Shown here one piece after another: positions 34,507-42,496 of a stretch of 64,000 bases of DNA. A program made the translations under genes and the position numbers. How positions within the stretch are numbered: the first letter of the stretch is position 1; each line of letters begins with the position of its first letter. This DNA is from Streptomyces sp. NBRC 110028 (GTDB lineage: Bacteria; Actinomycetota; Actinomycetes; Streptomycetales; Streptomycetaceae), in the NCBI RefSeq assembly GCF_001417735.1, contig NZ_BBUZ01000032.1, positions 124,001 to 188,000 of the forward strand, in the 5' to 3' direction. The notes under the pieces were generated by a model that was not told the origin of the DNA, made no database searches, and saw nothing but the letters and a program-made list of their open reading frames with translations.

Positions 34507-34546
34507 GCACAGCCGGTCCGGAGCCTCTGCTCCGGGCCGGCTGTGC
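34507..34546 (+). terminator. Strong hairpin after dctA
   Basis: Two 18-base arms (34507-34524 and 34529-34546) pair with one G-U wobble around a CTCT loop. It starts 15 bases after the dctA stop and closes the prpF-dctA transcript. Confidence 0.88.
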
Positions 34547-34662
34547 CGTCCGCGCCGGCCGGACTCGCCGCCGACGACCTCCCCCACACGGCGACGATCA
34601 CGGTCGGCACCCAGGTCACACGCCGGTCCTCCCGCCCGACGAAGTGAAGTACGGTCTGGCGA

Positions 34663-35286
34663 ATGACGAACCAGCGGAAGCCCCGGGGCCCGTATCGCAA
34701 GAGCGCGGAGCGACGGGAACGGATCCTCCAGGCCGCCTACGAGGCGATCGACGAGCACGGCGAACGAGCCTCCCTGCAGGACATCGCCGACCGGGTCGGG
34801 GTGACGCAGCCCGCGCTGACGTACTACTTCCCCACCCGCGACGACTTGCTCCTCGCGGTCCTGGACCGGCGGGACGTGCTGGGCAAGTCGCTCGCCCGTG
34901 GCGCCGGAGAGGACCGGAGCATGATCGACAACATGGTGGCGAGCACGCGTCACACCACCGATCACCCCGCTCTTGCCAAGCTGTACGTCACGCTCTCGGC
35001 GGCGGCCACCGATCCGGAGAGTCCCGCGCACGGTTACTTCGCCGAACGCTACCGGGACCTCGCGGCGGAGGTCACGCAGGACTTGCAGGAGGCGCAGCGG
35101 GCCGGGGTGGTCCGGGCCGACCTGCCGGCCGAGCACCTGGCCAGGGCGGTGCTGGCGGTGCTGGACGGCCTGCAGATCCAGTGGATGCACGACCCCGCGG
35201 TGGACATCGCCGCGGTCGCCGAGTCCTTCACGCGGATGCTGGTGCCACCGCCCGGTTCCGGGCCGGAAACGGAGCCGGAAGAGTGA
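34663..35286 (+). CDS. TetR/AcrR-family regulator
   Basis: The 207-residue regulator has an N-terminal helix-turn-helix (ILQAAYEAIDEHGERASLQDIADRVGVTQPALTYYFPTRDDLL) and a helical ligand domain. The basic opening RKPRGPYRKSAERRERIL closely resembles that of the TetR at 40401, suggesting related subfamilies. The neighbouring target is unclear: downstream are only an esterase remnant and an aldo/keto reductase. Confidence 0.9.
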   Translation: MTNQRKPRGPYRKSAERRERILQAAYEAIDEHGERASLQDIADRVGVTQPALTYYFPTRDDLLLAVLDRRDVLGKSLARGAGEDRSMIDNMVASTRHTTDHPALAKLYVTLSAAATDPESPAHGYFAERYRDLAAEVTQDLQEAQRAGVVRADLPAEHLARAVLAVLDGLQIQWMHDPAVDIAAVAESFTRMLVPPPGSGPETEPEE

Positions 35287-35289
35287 TCG

Positions 35290-35311
35290 GCCGGGCCTCG
35301 ACCGGCCCGGC
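35290..35311 (+). terminator. Hairpin after the tetR gene
   Basis: GCCGGGCC and GGCCCGGC form a perfect 8-bp stem with a 6-base loop, followed by TTT, four bases after the stop codon. Confidence 0.7.
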
Positions 35312-35385
35312 TTTCGCGCGGCGGCCTCTCGCCGTAAATTCTCAAGATTGCTGGATTTCGGGTGCGGCAGACCACGGGAGCCCCC

Positions 35386-35609
35386 ATGCCGCTTGATCCT
35401 TTCCTCGCCGGGAAGACGCACCTTCTCCAGGGCCTCGGCTGGGAGGACGCCCAGGCCGACCCGGAGGCCATGGCCAGGTTCACGGAAATACTTCCGCGAT
35501 GAAATACTTCCGCGATCCGGGCGAGTGGACCATGCCGGTTGTCTCCGTCGAGAACCACACCGTCCCCGGGCCCCACGGAGAGGTCCCCATCCGGACCTGC
35601 GCCCTGTAG
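35386..35609 (+). pseudogene. Remnant of an alpha/beta-hydrolase (esterase) gene
   Basis: The start MPLDPFLAGKTHLLQGLGW and the later segment WTMPVVSVENHTVPGPHGEV match the N-terminal cap of lipase/esterase family hydrolases. They are in different frames because of a 16-base tandem duplication at the junction, which creates an early TGA; at least one more base change is needed to restore the frame. Homology stops near 35600 at a TAG and the catalytic domain is missing. Confidence 0.72.
35485..35516 (+). repeat. Perfect 16-bp tandem duplication
   Basis: GAAATACTTCCGCGAT occurs twice back to back (35485-35500 and 35501-35516). Its length is not a multiple of three and it disrupts the esterase remnant. 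Confidence 0.95.
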
Positions 35610-35671
35610 TGGAACTGGGGCATGAGGGCGACACCGGCGGCCACCACGGTGCGGCCTTCGGGACTGGTGGG

Positions 35672-35803
35672 CCGGGGTTCGCGGTGCGGCTGGCAACGGT
35701 CCGTTGCACGGGCGGGTTCTTCGACGATCCGCTCGATGGGGTGCCGCCGGAGCTGGTGAAGTGCCTGGCCGAGCAACTGGACATCGATGATCCGTCTACG
35801 CGG
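35672..35803 (+). pseudogene. Fragment of a Tn3-family transposase (DUF4158 region)
   Basis: One frame reads GFAVRLATVRCTGGFFDD and DGVPPELVKCLAEQLDIDDP, which fits the DUF4158 N-terminal domain of Tn3-type transposases (usual form: LATVRYLGTFL, DPL, VPxxVVxxLAxQLGI). Only about 45 residues survive, with no start and no inverted repeats seen. It follows directly on the esterase remnant, hinting at an old insertion. Confidence 0.6.
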
Positions 35804-35981
35804 TGTCCGGGCCCTGTGGCGACCTGTTGCCGGCGGACCGTTTCACCCTCACCCTGACCCGCCGGCGGGGGCCGGCCGGTCCTCCTGCTTGACTTCGAGC
35901 GCGCTCCAAATCCTAGTGTCGAAGGCGTTCGTCAGCCCTCGAGGTACCGCCCGGTCCGCCGGGCAGGAGGAGTATCCGCGC

Positions 35982-36971
35982 ATGATCACCCGAATCACGC
36001 TCGGCTCGCCCGGGCTCACCGTCAGCGCGATGGGCCTGGGGTGCATGGGGATGAGCGAGAGCTACGGCGCCGCCGACTGGGACGGCGGCCTGGCCACCAT
36101 CAACCGGGCCCTGGAGCTGGGCATCACGTTCCTGGACACCGCCGACGCCTACGGCACCGGGCACAACGAGGTGCTGGTGGGCCGGGCCATCCACGGCCGC
36201 CGGGACCAGGTGCAGCTGGCCACCAAGTTCGGCATCGATCGCAGCGCCGGTGACCGGGCACGCCGCATCCGCGGCGCCCGGGACTACGTGCTGCGCGCCT
36301 GCGACGCTTCGCTGCTGCGGCTGGGCGTCGAGGTGATCGACCTGTACTACGCCCACCGCCCGCCCCAGGACGTGGAGATCGAGGAGACCGTCGGGGCGAT
36401 GGCCGAGCTGGTCGAGGCGGGCAAGGTCCGCCATCTGGGCCTGTCCGAGGTCGACGGCGAGCTGCTGCGCCGGGCGCACGCGGTGCACCCGATCACCGCG
36501 GTGCAGAGCGAGTACTCGCTGTGGACCCGCGATGTCGAGGCGGTGACCCCGGTGATGGCCGAGCTGGGGGTCGGGTTGGTGCCGTACTCGCCGCTGGGGC
36601 GGGGGTTCCTGACCGGCGCCCTGGACCGCTCCACGCTGGGTGAGAAGGACTTCCGGCGCACCAACCCCCGCTTCGCCGGCGAGGCGGGCGAGGCCAACGA
36701 GAAGATCGCGCAGACCGTGCGCGAGGTGGCCGACCGGCTGGGTGCCACCCCGGCCCAGGTGGCGCTGGCCTGGGTGTACGCCCAGGCCGAGCGGCTCGGG
36801 GTGGCGGTGGCGACCATTCCGGGCACCCGCAGCCCGGCCCGGCTGGAGCAGAACGCGGCCGCGCTGGAACTCACCCTGGACGCCGAGGCGCTGGCCGCGC
36901 TGGACCCGCTGAGCGACCAGGTGATGGGCGAGCGCTACCTACCCGCGTTCACCGCTGAGATCCCTCGGTGA
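35982..36971 (+). CDS. Aldo/keto reductase
   Basis: The 329-residue NADPH-dependent reductase of the AKR (YajO/Tas-like) group has DTADAYGTGHNEVLVGRAI (catalytic Asp and Tyr), LATKFG (Lys), DLYYAHRPP (His) and the NADP-binding end IPGTRSPARLEQNAAA. The catalytic tetrad is intact. AGGAGGAG about 12 bases upstream sets ATG 35982. It acts in the cytosol on an aldehyde or ketone; partner genes are not evident. Confidence 0.93.
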   Translation: MITRITLGSPGLTVSAMGLGCMGMSESYGAADWDGGLATINRALELGITFLDTADAYGTGHNEVLVGRAIHGRRDQVQLATKFGIDRSAGDRARRIRGARDYVLRACDASLLRLGVEVIDLYYAHRPPQDVEIEETVGAMAELVEAGKVRHLGLSEVDGELLRRAHAVHPITAVQSEYSLWTRDVEAVTPVMAELGVGLVPYSPLGRGFLTGALDRSTLGEKDFRRTNPRFAGEAGEANEKIAQTVREVADRLGATPAQVALAWVYAQAERLGVAVATIPGTRSPARLEQNAAALELTLDAEALAALDPLSDQVMGERYLPAFTAEIPR

Positions 36972-37086
36972 CCTCGCCGATCACGACCAGCCGGGGCACG
37001 CCGACGCTCAGCCCTGTCGGCCTCGGGGCTGGTGGCTCGCATGGTGAGGTGACGCGTGTTCCTCGTTGAGGTCGGTCCTGGTGCCA

Positions 37087-37590
37087 CCGTGTGTGGTGGC
37101 CAGGGGCGTATCGGCTCCAGGTTCCTCCGGCTTCCGTGACCAGGCGAGTGGCTGTCTTGTCGTGGTAACCGAGCGCCCTCGCGATAACGGGCGCCGGGGC
37201 TTGGAGGACGAGCCGGCGGATCGCGGAGGTCCTGCCTCGCTGCGGCGGGACACCGATCTCCCGCAGGTGGACTTGGAGGCTGACCGGGTTCATCGGCTGG
37301 CCGGGCTGTCGGCCGGGGAAGAGCCACTGGGAGCTTCTGCTGCTGGCGTAGGGCAAGCGCTGACAGGACTGGACGTATGCCCGCATGAGGTCAGCCCTTC
37401 TCCGCAGGCTCCGCATCTGGTGCCAGATGGCGAAGCGCTGGGAAAGCCGCCGGTGTTCGGGGTTCTCAATGGTGGCGAGCCTGGTGCAGCCCGTCATGGG
37501 TGAGCGGGATGCTGCCGGTGGCCAGGCCCCGGAGGAGACGGACGACGTTGGGATTGCGGAGCCAGATCAGGCGGCTTCCGGCGTTTGATC
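37087..37590 (-). pseudogene. Tyrosine-recombinase-like integrase pseudogene
   Basis: Reading leftward, one frame gives IWLRNPNVVRLLRGLATGSI and PLTHDGL. After a frameshift and deletion another gives LSQRFAIWHQMRSLRRRADL, FPGRQPGQPMNPVSLQVHLR and LGYHDKTATRLVTEAGGTWS ending RYAPGHHTR. This matches the C-terminal part of a phage-integrase-like protein common in Streptomyces. The N-terminal half and a segment between the two pieces are missing. It overlaps nothing functional. Confidence 0.72.
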
Positions 37591-37721
37591 TCGCCCGGCT
37601 CGGGCGGGGGTCTGCGGCGGCTTGCGGGCCGGTTGTCGCGGAGTTTGTGAGGCCCGATGTGGTGGTGATGATGGCAGGCAGGGCGAGGCAGGGTGAGCGG
37701 GCCGCCGCGACGCGGGAGGGC

Positions 37722-38117
37722 ATGAACCGCTGTCTGCCCGACTTGCCTGCCGAGGTGTACGAGGAGCGCGCCGCCATGACGCGCCATCTGGTCACGCAGA
37801 TGGCCGCCGAAAGGGAGCGCGCCCTCGCCGACGACGCCCCTGCCTGCTCCCGTGCCACGTGGTGCGATGTCGCCACCGGCCTCATCGACGTGATCGTCGC
37901 GTTGTGGCAGGCGCCGGTCACGCAGACCACTCCGGAACGCATCGACCCCGACACCCGGCTCGACCAGCTCGGCCTGGAGTCGCTGATGGCGGCCGAGCTG
38001 AGCTCCGTGCTGCAGCGCAGGCTGGACTGCGTCGTCCCGACGATGGAACTGGCCACCGCGGCCGGTGTCCGGCAGCTCGCCCCGCGCCTTCTCGGACGGG
38101 TCAGGCGAGGCGCATGA
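37722..38117 (+). CDS. Stand-alone acyl carrier protein-like protein
   Basis: The 131-residue protein's C-terminal 80 residues form an ACP: DPDTRLDQLGLESLMAAELS, with the phosphopantetheine serine in the LGLESL motif. The preceding 45 residues (PAEVYEERAAMTRHLVTQMA) are helical and unassigned. The ACP resembles those of modular PKS rather than fatty-acid AcpP, so the gene may be the salvaged end of a PKS. The start is uncertain (37722, 37671 or 37776). Stop overlaps the thioesterase start as ATGA. Confidence 0.68.
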   Translation: MNRCLPDLPAEVYEERAAMTRHLVTQMAAERERALADDAPACSRATWCDVATGLIDVIVALWQAPVTQTTPERIDPDTRLDQLGLESLMAAELSSVLQRRLDCVVPTMELATAAGVRQLAPRLLGRVRRGA

Positions 38118-38902
38118 CACCGCGTACGCCCTTCCCCACCCCGGAGCTCAACCGGCTCACCGACCGGCAGACCGCGCGGATCCGGCTCTACTGTGTGCCA
38201 CCGTCCGGCACCGGATCGGAGTTCTTCCTGCCCTGGACCGCCGCATTCTCCGACCTGTTCGACCTGGTGGCCGTGGACCTGCCGGGCCGCGGCACCCGCA
38301 CCGGGGAACCGTCGATCACCGACATCGGCTGGGCCGCCGCCGGCATCGCGGAAGAGATCGCCGGTGACCTGCGGCACCGGCCACCCGCCGACGGTTTCTA
38401 CGCCGTCTTCGGCCACAGCTTCGGAGCGCTGCTCGCCTTCGAGGCCACCCAGCGCCTCCGGTCGGCGTCACGCACCGAACCGGACCTGCTCGCCCTCTCC
38501 GCCGTTCCGCCACCGGACCGCGACGGCCTCGACGACCACATCGCGCGCAACCTCGGCACCGGGATCGCCGTCATCACCGAGATCATGGGCTGGGAGCCAC
38601 CGGCCGAGGACGCGCTCACACGCACCGTCTACACCCCGTTCCTCGCGGACGCGGTGGCGCTGCTGCACCATACGCGGCGGTCCTGGCCGCCGCTGCGCGC
38701 GCGGCTGAGCGTCTTCGGTGGACTCGACGACCCGATGGTCGACCCCGGGACCCAGCACGAGTGGAGCGCCTGTACGACGGCCGACGCCCGGGTCCACCGC
38801 TTCCCCGGTGGCCACCACTATCTGCGCACCCAAGTGGCCGAGGTGGTCGGCCGGCTCACGGACGATCTGCTGGCCGCGTACCGGAATCCGGCGGGCCGGT
38901 GA
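38114..38902 (+). CDS. Type II thioesterase
   Basis: The 262-residue alpha/beta hydrolase has the TEII opening RLYCVPPSGTGSEFFLPW, nucleophile motif GHSFGA, Asp in DDPMVDPGT and final His in FPGGHHYL. Such enzymes clear wrongly charged acyl carriers in PKS/NRPS systems or release a product. It is translationally coupled to the ACP-like gene, which supports a dedicated pair, but no KS, AT or NRPS gene is in the window. Its last 47 bases overlap the convergent SRAP gene. Confidence 0.9.
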   Translation: MTPRTPFPTPELNRLTDRQTARIRLYCVPPSGTGSEFFLPWTAAFSDLFDLVAVDLPGRGTRTGEPSITDIGWAAAGIAEEIAGDLRHRPPADGFYAVFGHSFGALLAFEATQRLRSASRTEPDLLALSAVPPPDRDGLDDHIARNLGTGIAVITEIMGWEPPAEDALTRTVYTPFLADAVALLHHTRRSWPPLRARLSVFGGLDDPMVDPGTQHEWSACTTADARVHRFPGGHHYLRTQVAEVVGRLTDDLLAAYRNPAGR

Positions 38903-39635
38903 CCTCGCCCAGGAGCTGCGGACCGTTGTTGCGGGTGTTGTTCACCGCCGTCGAAACGGGCCGAGCGCTCAAGTGGCCGTCCGCGGGCTGAGTGAGCAGG
39001 CCGCGCAGCTCGCCGGCGTCGTCGCGGTGAGGGTCGAGCCAGGCATCGTAGTGCTCCGGGGCCAGGGCGAGCGGCATGCGGGGGTGGACGCGGCCGGCCG
39101 CGTCGGTGGCCTCGGTGGTGATGATGGTGCAGGTCATCAGCCAGCCGCCCGGGTCGTCGTCGCCCGCTTCCGGGTCGCGCCAGTACTCGTACAGGCCGGC
39201 GAGGGCCATCACCTGCTCATCGGTGGGGTGGATGAAATACGGCTGCTTGCGCCTCTTGCCGCTCTGGTCGTTCCCGAGCTGCTGCCATTCGTAGAACCCA
39301 TCGGCCGGGAGCAGGCAGCGGCGCCGGGCGAAGGCGGTGCGGTAAGCGGGCTTCTCGTGCACGCTCTCCACCCGCGCGTTGATCATGCGGGATCCGATCT
39401 TCGGGTCTTTCGCCCAGGAGGGCACCAGCCCCCACCGCAGCGGCCGCAGCTCCCTGCGCACCGACGACGCCCCGTCGTCGTCCCGGCGCGGGGCGCGCTC
39501 GAGGACGGCATAGACCTCGTCGGTGGGGGCGACGTTCCAGTTCGGTTCCAGTGTCTCCTCGGAGCGCCAGTCGAGGACGCCGAAGAGCCGGGTCAGGTCC
39601 TGCGGGCTGCGGGTGGACACATAACGGCCGCACAT
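38856..39635 (-). CDS. HMCES/YedK-type SRAP abasic-site DNA-protein crosslinker
   Basis: The 259-residue protein begins MCGRYVST; Cys2 becomes N-terminal after Met removal and crosslinks abasic sites in single-stranded DNA. Other SRAP landmarks are NWNVAPTDEVY, RWGLVPSWAKD, MINARVESVHEKPAYR, GFYEW (catalytic Glu) and HPRMPLAL (His). It acts in DNA damage tolerance. Start 39635 is dictated by the Cys2 requirement. Confidence 0.95.
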   Translation of the reverse strand: MCGRYVSTRSPQDLTRLFGVLDWRSEETLEPNWNVAPTDEVYAVLERAPRRDDDGASSVRRELRPLRWGLVPSWAKDPKIGSRMINARVESVHEKPAYRTAFARRRCLLPADGFYEWQQLGNDQSGKRRKQPYFIHPTDEQVMALAGLYEYWRDPEAGDDDPGGWLMTCTIITTEATDAAGRVHPRMPLALAPEHYDAWLDPHRDDAGELRGLLTQPADGHLSARPVSTAVNNTRNNGPQLLGEVTGPPDSGTRPADRP

Positions 39636-39813
39636 ATCGCCACTGTGCCACGCATCCCCCCGGGACGGCGGATGGCCCACGCCACCACAGCCGCACAGCA
39701 TGCCGCGCGCCGGCCGCTTCGAAGGCGGCCGCCCTGGTAACCCGTCGCGGCGGTCCCGGCGGCCGATGAGGGCCCGCCGGTCACCACCCGCTGTGATGGC
39801 CACGCGGAGGGAC

Positions 39814-40377
39814 ATGGAACCGCTACTGATCACCTTCGGGCACGGCACCGCCGGCCGTGAACAGATCATCCGGCTGCTTCATGGAGCCGGTGTCACGTCC
39901 GTCGTCGACGTACGCATCGCCCCGGGCAGCCGTCGCGATCCGGACCTGGCCAGGGAGCGGCTGGAGGTGTGGATGCCCGCACACGGGATCGCCTACCGCT
40001 GGGAGCCCGACCTCGGCGGGTTTCGCAAACCGCCTCCTCACAGCCCGGACGTGGTCTGGCGCAACGCGTCCTTTCGCGGCTATGCCACACACACCAGAAC
40101 GCCCGGTTTCCTCGCCGCCATGGAACGGCTGCTGCACGACGCCGCGATGGCTCGTACGGCGGTGATGTGCGGCGAAGCGGTCTGGTGGCGCTGCCACCGC
40201 CGCCTGATCGCCGACTTCGCCGTCCTCGCGCGAGGGACGCCGGTGCACCATCTGATGCACGACGGGAAACCGCGCCTCCACGTGCCGACGGCGGGTGTGC
40301 GGCTGCGCGAGGACGGTCTGCTTGTCTACGACGACCTCGCGGCAGCACACGCGCCGGGCGGACCCCGCACGTCCTGA
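39814..40377 (+). CDS. DUF488 family protein
   Basis: The 187-residue protein has LITFGHGTAGREQIIRLLHGAGVTSVVDVR at the start, later EPDLGGFR and the signature MCGEAVWWRCHRRLIADF with a conserved cysteine-rich-family Cys-Glu. DUF488 proteins are of unknown function and often near stress or repair genes; here it lies next to the SRAP gene. GGAGGGAC precedes ATG 39814. Confidence 0.88.
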   Translation: MEPLLITFGHGTAGREQIIRLLHGAGVTSVVDVRIAPGSRRDPDLARERLEVWMPAHGIAYRWEPDLGGFRKPPPHSPDVVWRNASFRGYATHTRTPGFLAAMERLLHDAAMARTAVMCGEAVWWRCHRRLIADFAVLARGTPVHHLMHDGKPRLHVPTAGVRLREDGLLVYDDLAAAHAPGGPRTS

Positions 40378-40400
40378 CCGGCCGGATGGGGGGCACAGGG

Positions 40401-41021
40401 CTATGCGTCGCGAGGGAGTCGGGTACCCAGCAGATCTTCCATCGCGGCTGTCATCCCACCGACGAGGTCGAGTCGCTGGTCGATGAGCCACTGGAGCTGG
40501 AGCCCGTCCCACACGGCCACGAGGACCCCCGCGATCGCGCGGGGGTCGCGGCTGTTGGAGACGCGGCCCTTGTCCTGGTCCCGCCGGATGGTGATCGCGA
40601 GGGTGGCGATGACCCTCTCGTACCTGTCACGGAACCACTGGTGCGCGGGATGGTCCGGAGCTGAGGATTCCGCAGCCATGAGGGCGAGCAGGCGCAGCAT
40701 CTCCTGCCGCTCGAGGTTGCGACGAACGTACTGCAGCACGGCGTACGCCACGCCCTCGCTGCGGCTGTCCGACTGGAAGGAGGCGACGCTTGCGAAGTCG
40801 GCGTTCTCGAGGACGGCCACCAGGAGCGCGCTCTTGCTCGGGAAGTGGTGCACGACGCTGGTCAGGCTGAGATCGAGTTGTTTGGCGATCTCCCGCAGGG
40901 ACCCGCCTCGGTAGCCGCGCGCCGAGAAGACGGATGTGGCGGAGCTGATGATCTCGGCTCGGCGTCGCGCGCTCTTGGCGTAGGGGCCACGCCGAGCGAC
41001 TGGGCGAGTCTGTTCGGTCAT
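40401..41021 (-). CDS. TetR-family regulator of the glucuronide locus
   Basis: The 206-residue regulator has helix-turn-helix region ARGYRGGSLREIAKQLDLSLTSVVHHFPSKSALL and a helical sensor domain (LRLLALMAAESSAPDHPAHQWF). It is divergent from the ABC-uptake/beta-glucuronidase operon, so it probably represses that operon and responds to a glucuronide. The ATG at 41021 lacks a good ribosome site; GTTGATGCC lies before it. Confidence 0.9.
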   Translation of the reverse strand: MTEQTRPVARRGPYAKSARRRAEIISSATSVFSARGYRGGSLREIAKQLDLSLTSVVHHFPSKSALLVAVLENADFASVASFQSDSRSEGVAYAVLQYVRRNLERQEMLRLLALMAAESSAPDHPAHQWFRDRYERVIATLAITIRRDQDKGRVSNSRDPRAIAGVLVAVWDGLQLQWLIDQRLDLVGGMTAAMEDLLGTRLPRDA

Positions 41022-41203
41022 GGCATCAACCCTATGGCGGCGCGGCCGCGCCGCGCTCCGTCGCCTCTCCACACACGCCCCGGCTTTCGCCTTGTCGAAA
41101 CTGTGGCACCTGTTCGGTTTTCGCTGTACCGTCTCGCTCACCTACACCACGGCGTGCGGAAGAGCCGCTCACGCATCCCTCGGGTGGAGAGGAACAGGCA
41201 GGA

Positions 41204-42496
41204 ATGTTCAGATCACAAACCGCGAAGACATTCGTTCTCGGATTGGCCGCCGCGCTGCTCATGACCGGCTGCGGCCGGACCGGCACCCCCCGTGGGCAGG
41301 AGTCCGCAGGCACGCCCATCGACAGCTCTCCCGCGACCGGCGACATCACGGTATGGGCAATGGGAACGGAGGGCGAGCTGCTGCCCAAGCTCGCCGCCCG
41401 GTTCGAGAAGGCGAACCCCGACGCGAAGGTGAAGGTCACGGCCGTTCCGTGGCAGGACTACGGCAAGAAGGTCGAAACGGCGATCGCGTCCGGTGACACC
41501 CCTGACGCCACCTTGGTGGGTGCTTCGGATCTCGCGATGTTCGCGTCCACGGGCGGGCTGGAGCAGGTCCCGCCGAAGCTCGTCGACGACTCGGCTTTCT
41601 ACCGGGGTGCCGTCCGCAGCAGTGCCTTCGAAGGGGCCACGTACGGCGTCCCCTGGTACGTGGAAACCCGCTCCCTGTTCTACCGCAAGGACCTGGCGCG
41701 GGCCGCCGGAGTGTCCGCGCCGAAGACCTGGGACGAGTACGGCCCGTTCCTCAAGGCCCTCCAGAAGGAAGGCGCCAAGTGGGGCCTCTCGCTGCCCACC
41801 GGCGCGGCGCAGAGCTGGCAGAGCGTGTTGCCCTTCATGTGGCAGGCCGGCGCCCGGCTCATGAACGAGGACAAGACCGAATTCACCTTCGACACCCCTG
41901 AGGCGCTCAAGGGGCTGGAGTTCTACCAGTCGTTCTTCACCTCGAAGACCGTGAGCCGGAACGGCCCGGTGAGCCTCGGAGAGATCGAGCCGGACTTCGT
42001 CGACGGGTCCACCGCCGCACTCATTTCCGGCCCGTGGGAGCAAGGCCTGCTGAAGTCCGCCGGTGGCGCGTCCTTCGTCGACGACAAGGTGGGGATCGCG
42101 CCGCTCCCGGCGGGACCGCGTTCCAACGCCGGCTACATCGGCGGCGGGCACTGGGCGGTGTTCAAGAACGCCGAGAACCGCGAAGGGGCCTGGAAGTTCA
42201 TCCGGTGGACGGCCCGGTCCGGCAGCCAGAAGGCATGGCATGAGCTGTCCGGCGACCTTCCCGCCGTACAGTCGGCCTGGAACGAGGGAAAGCTCGCTAC
42301 GGACACCGCCCTGGGCGTCTTCCGGTCCCAGCTCAAGACCGCACAGCCGGGGCCGACGGCCATCACGTGGAAGCAAGTCACCGCGGTACTGGACGCCGAG
42401 ATCGAAAAGGTCGCCAAGGGAATCTCCTCGCCGAAATCGGCTCTCGAGCGGATCCAGGCCAAGGCCTCGACGATCGGAACCGGAAACCACCGATGA
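41204..42496 (+). CDS. ABC sugar-binding lipoprotein (CUT1 family)
   Basis: The 430-residue protein has a lipoprotein signal peptide with lipobox LMTGC (Cys23). The mature part is a two-lobe solute-binding fold: ITVWAMGTEGELLPKLAARFEKANPDAKVKV, then VPWYVETRSLFYRKDLARAAG. It captures a carbohydrate outside the cell and delivers it to the two permeases that follow. The next gene overlaps by ATGA. No ATPase gene is present; a shared MsiK-like ATPase elsewhere is expected in Streptomyces. Confidence 0.92.
   Translation: MFRSQTAKTFVLGLAAALLMTGCGRTGTPRGQESAGTPIDSSPATGDITVWAMGTEGELLPKLAARFEKANPDAKVKVTAVPWQDYGKKVETAIASGDTPDATLVGASDLAMFASTGGLEQVPPKLVDDSAFYRGAVRSSAFEGATYGVPWYVETRSLFYRKDLARAAGVSAPKTWDEYGPFLKALQKEGAKWGLSLPTGAAQSWQSVLPFMWQAGARLMNEDKTEFTFDTPEALKGLEFYQSFFTSKTVSRNGPVSLGEIEPDFVDGSTAALISGPWEQGLLKSAGGASFVDDKVGIAPLPAGPRSNAGYIGGGHWAVFKNAENREGAWKFIRWTARSGSQKAWHELSGDLPAVQSAWNEGKLATDTALGVFRSQLKTAQPGPTAITWKQVTAVLDAEIEKVAKGISSPKSALERIQAKASTIGTGNHR

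Noticed and set aside
41037-41054. Perfect 18-base GC-only palindrome (GCGGCGCGG-CCGCGCCGC) just upstream of the TetR start
   Set aside because: Composed only of G and C; such palindromes arise often by chance at this base composition, and nothing else supports an operator.
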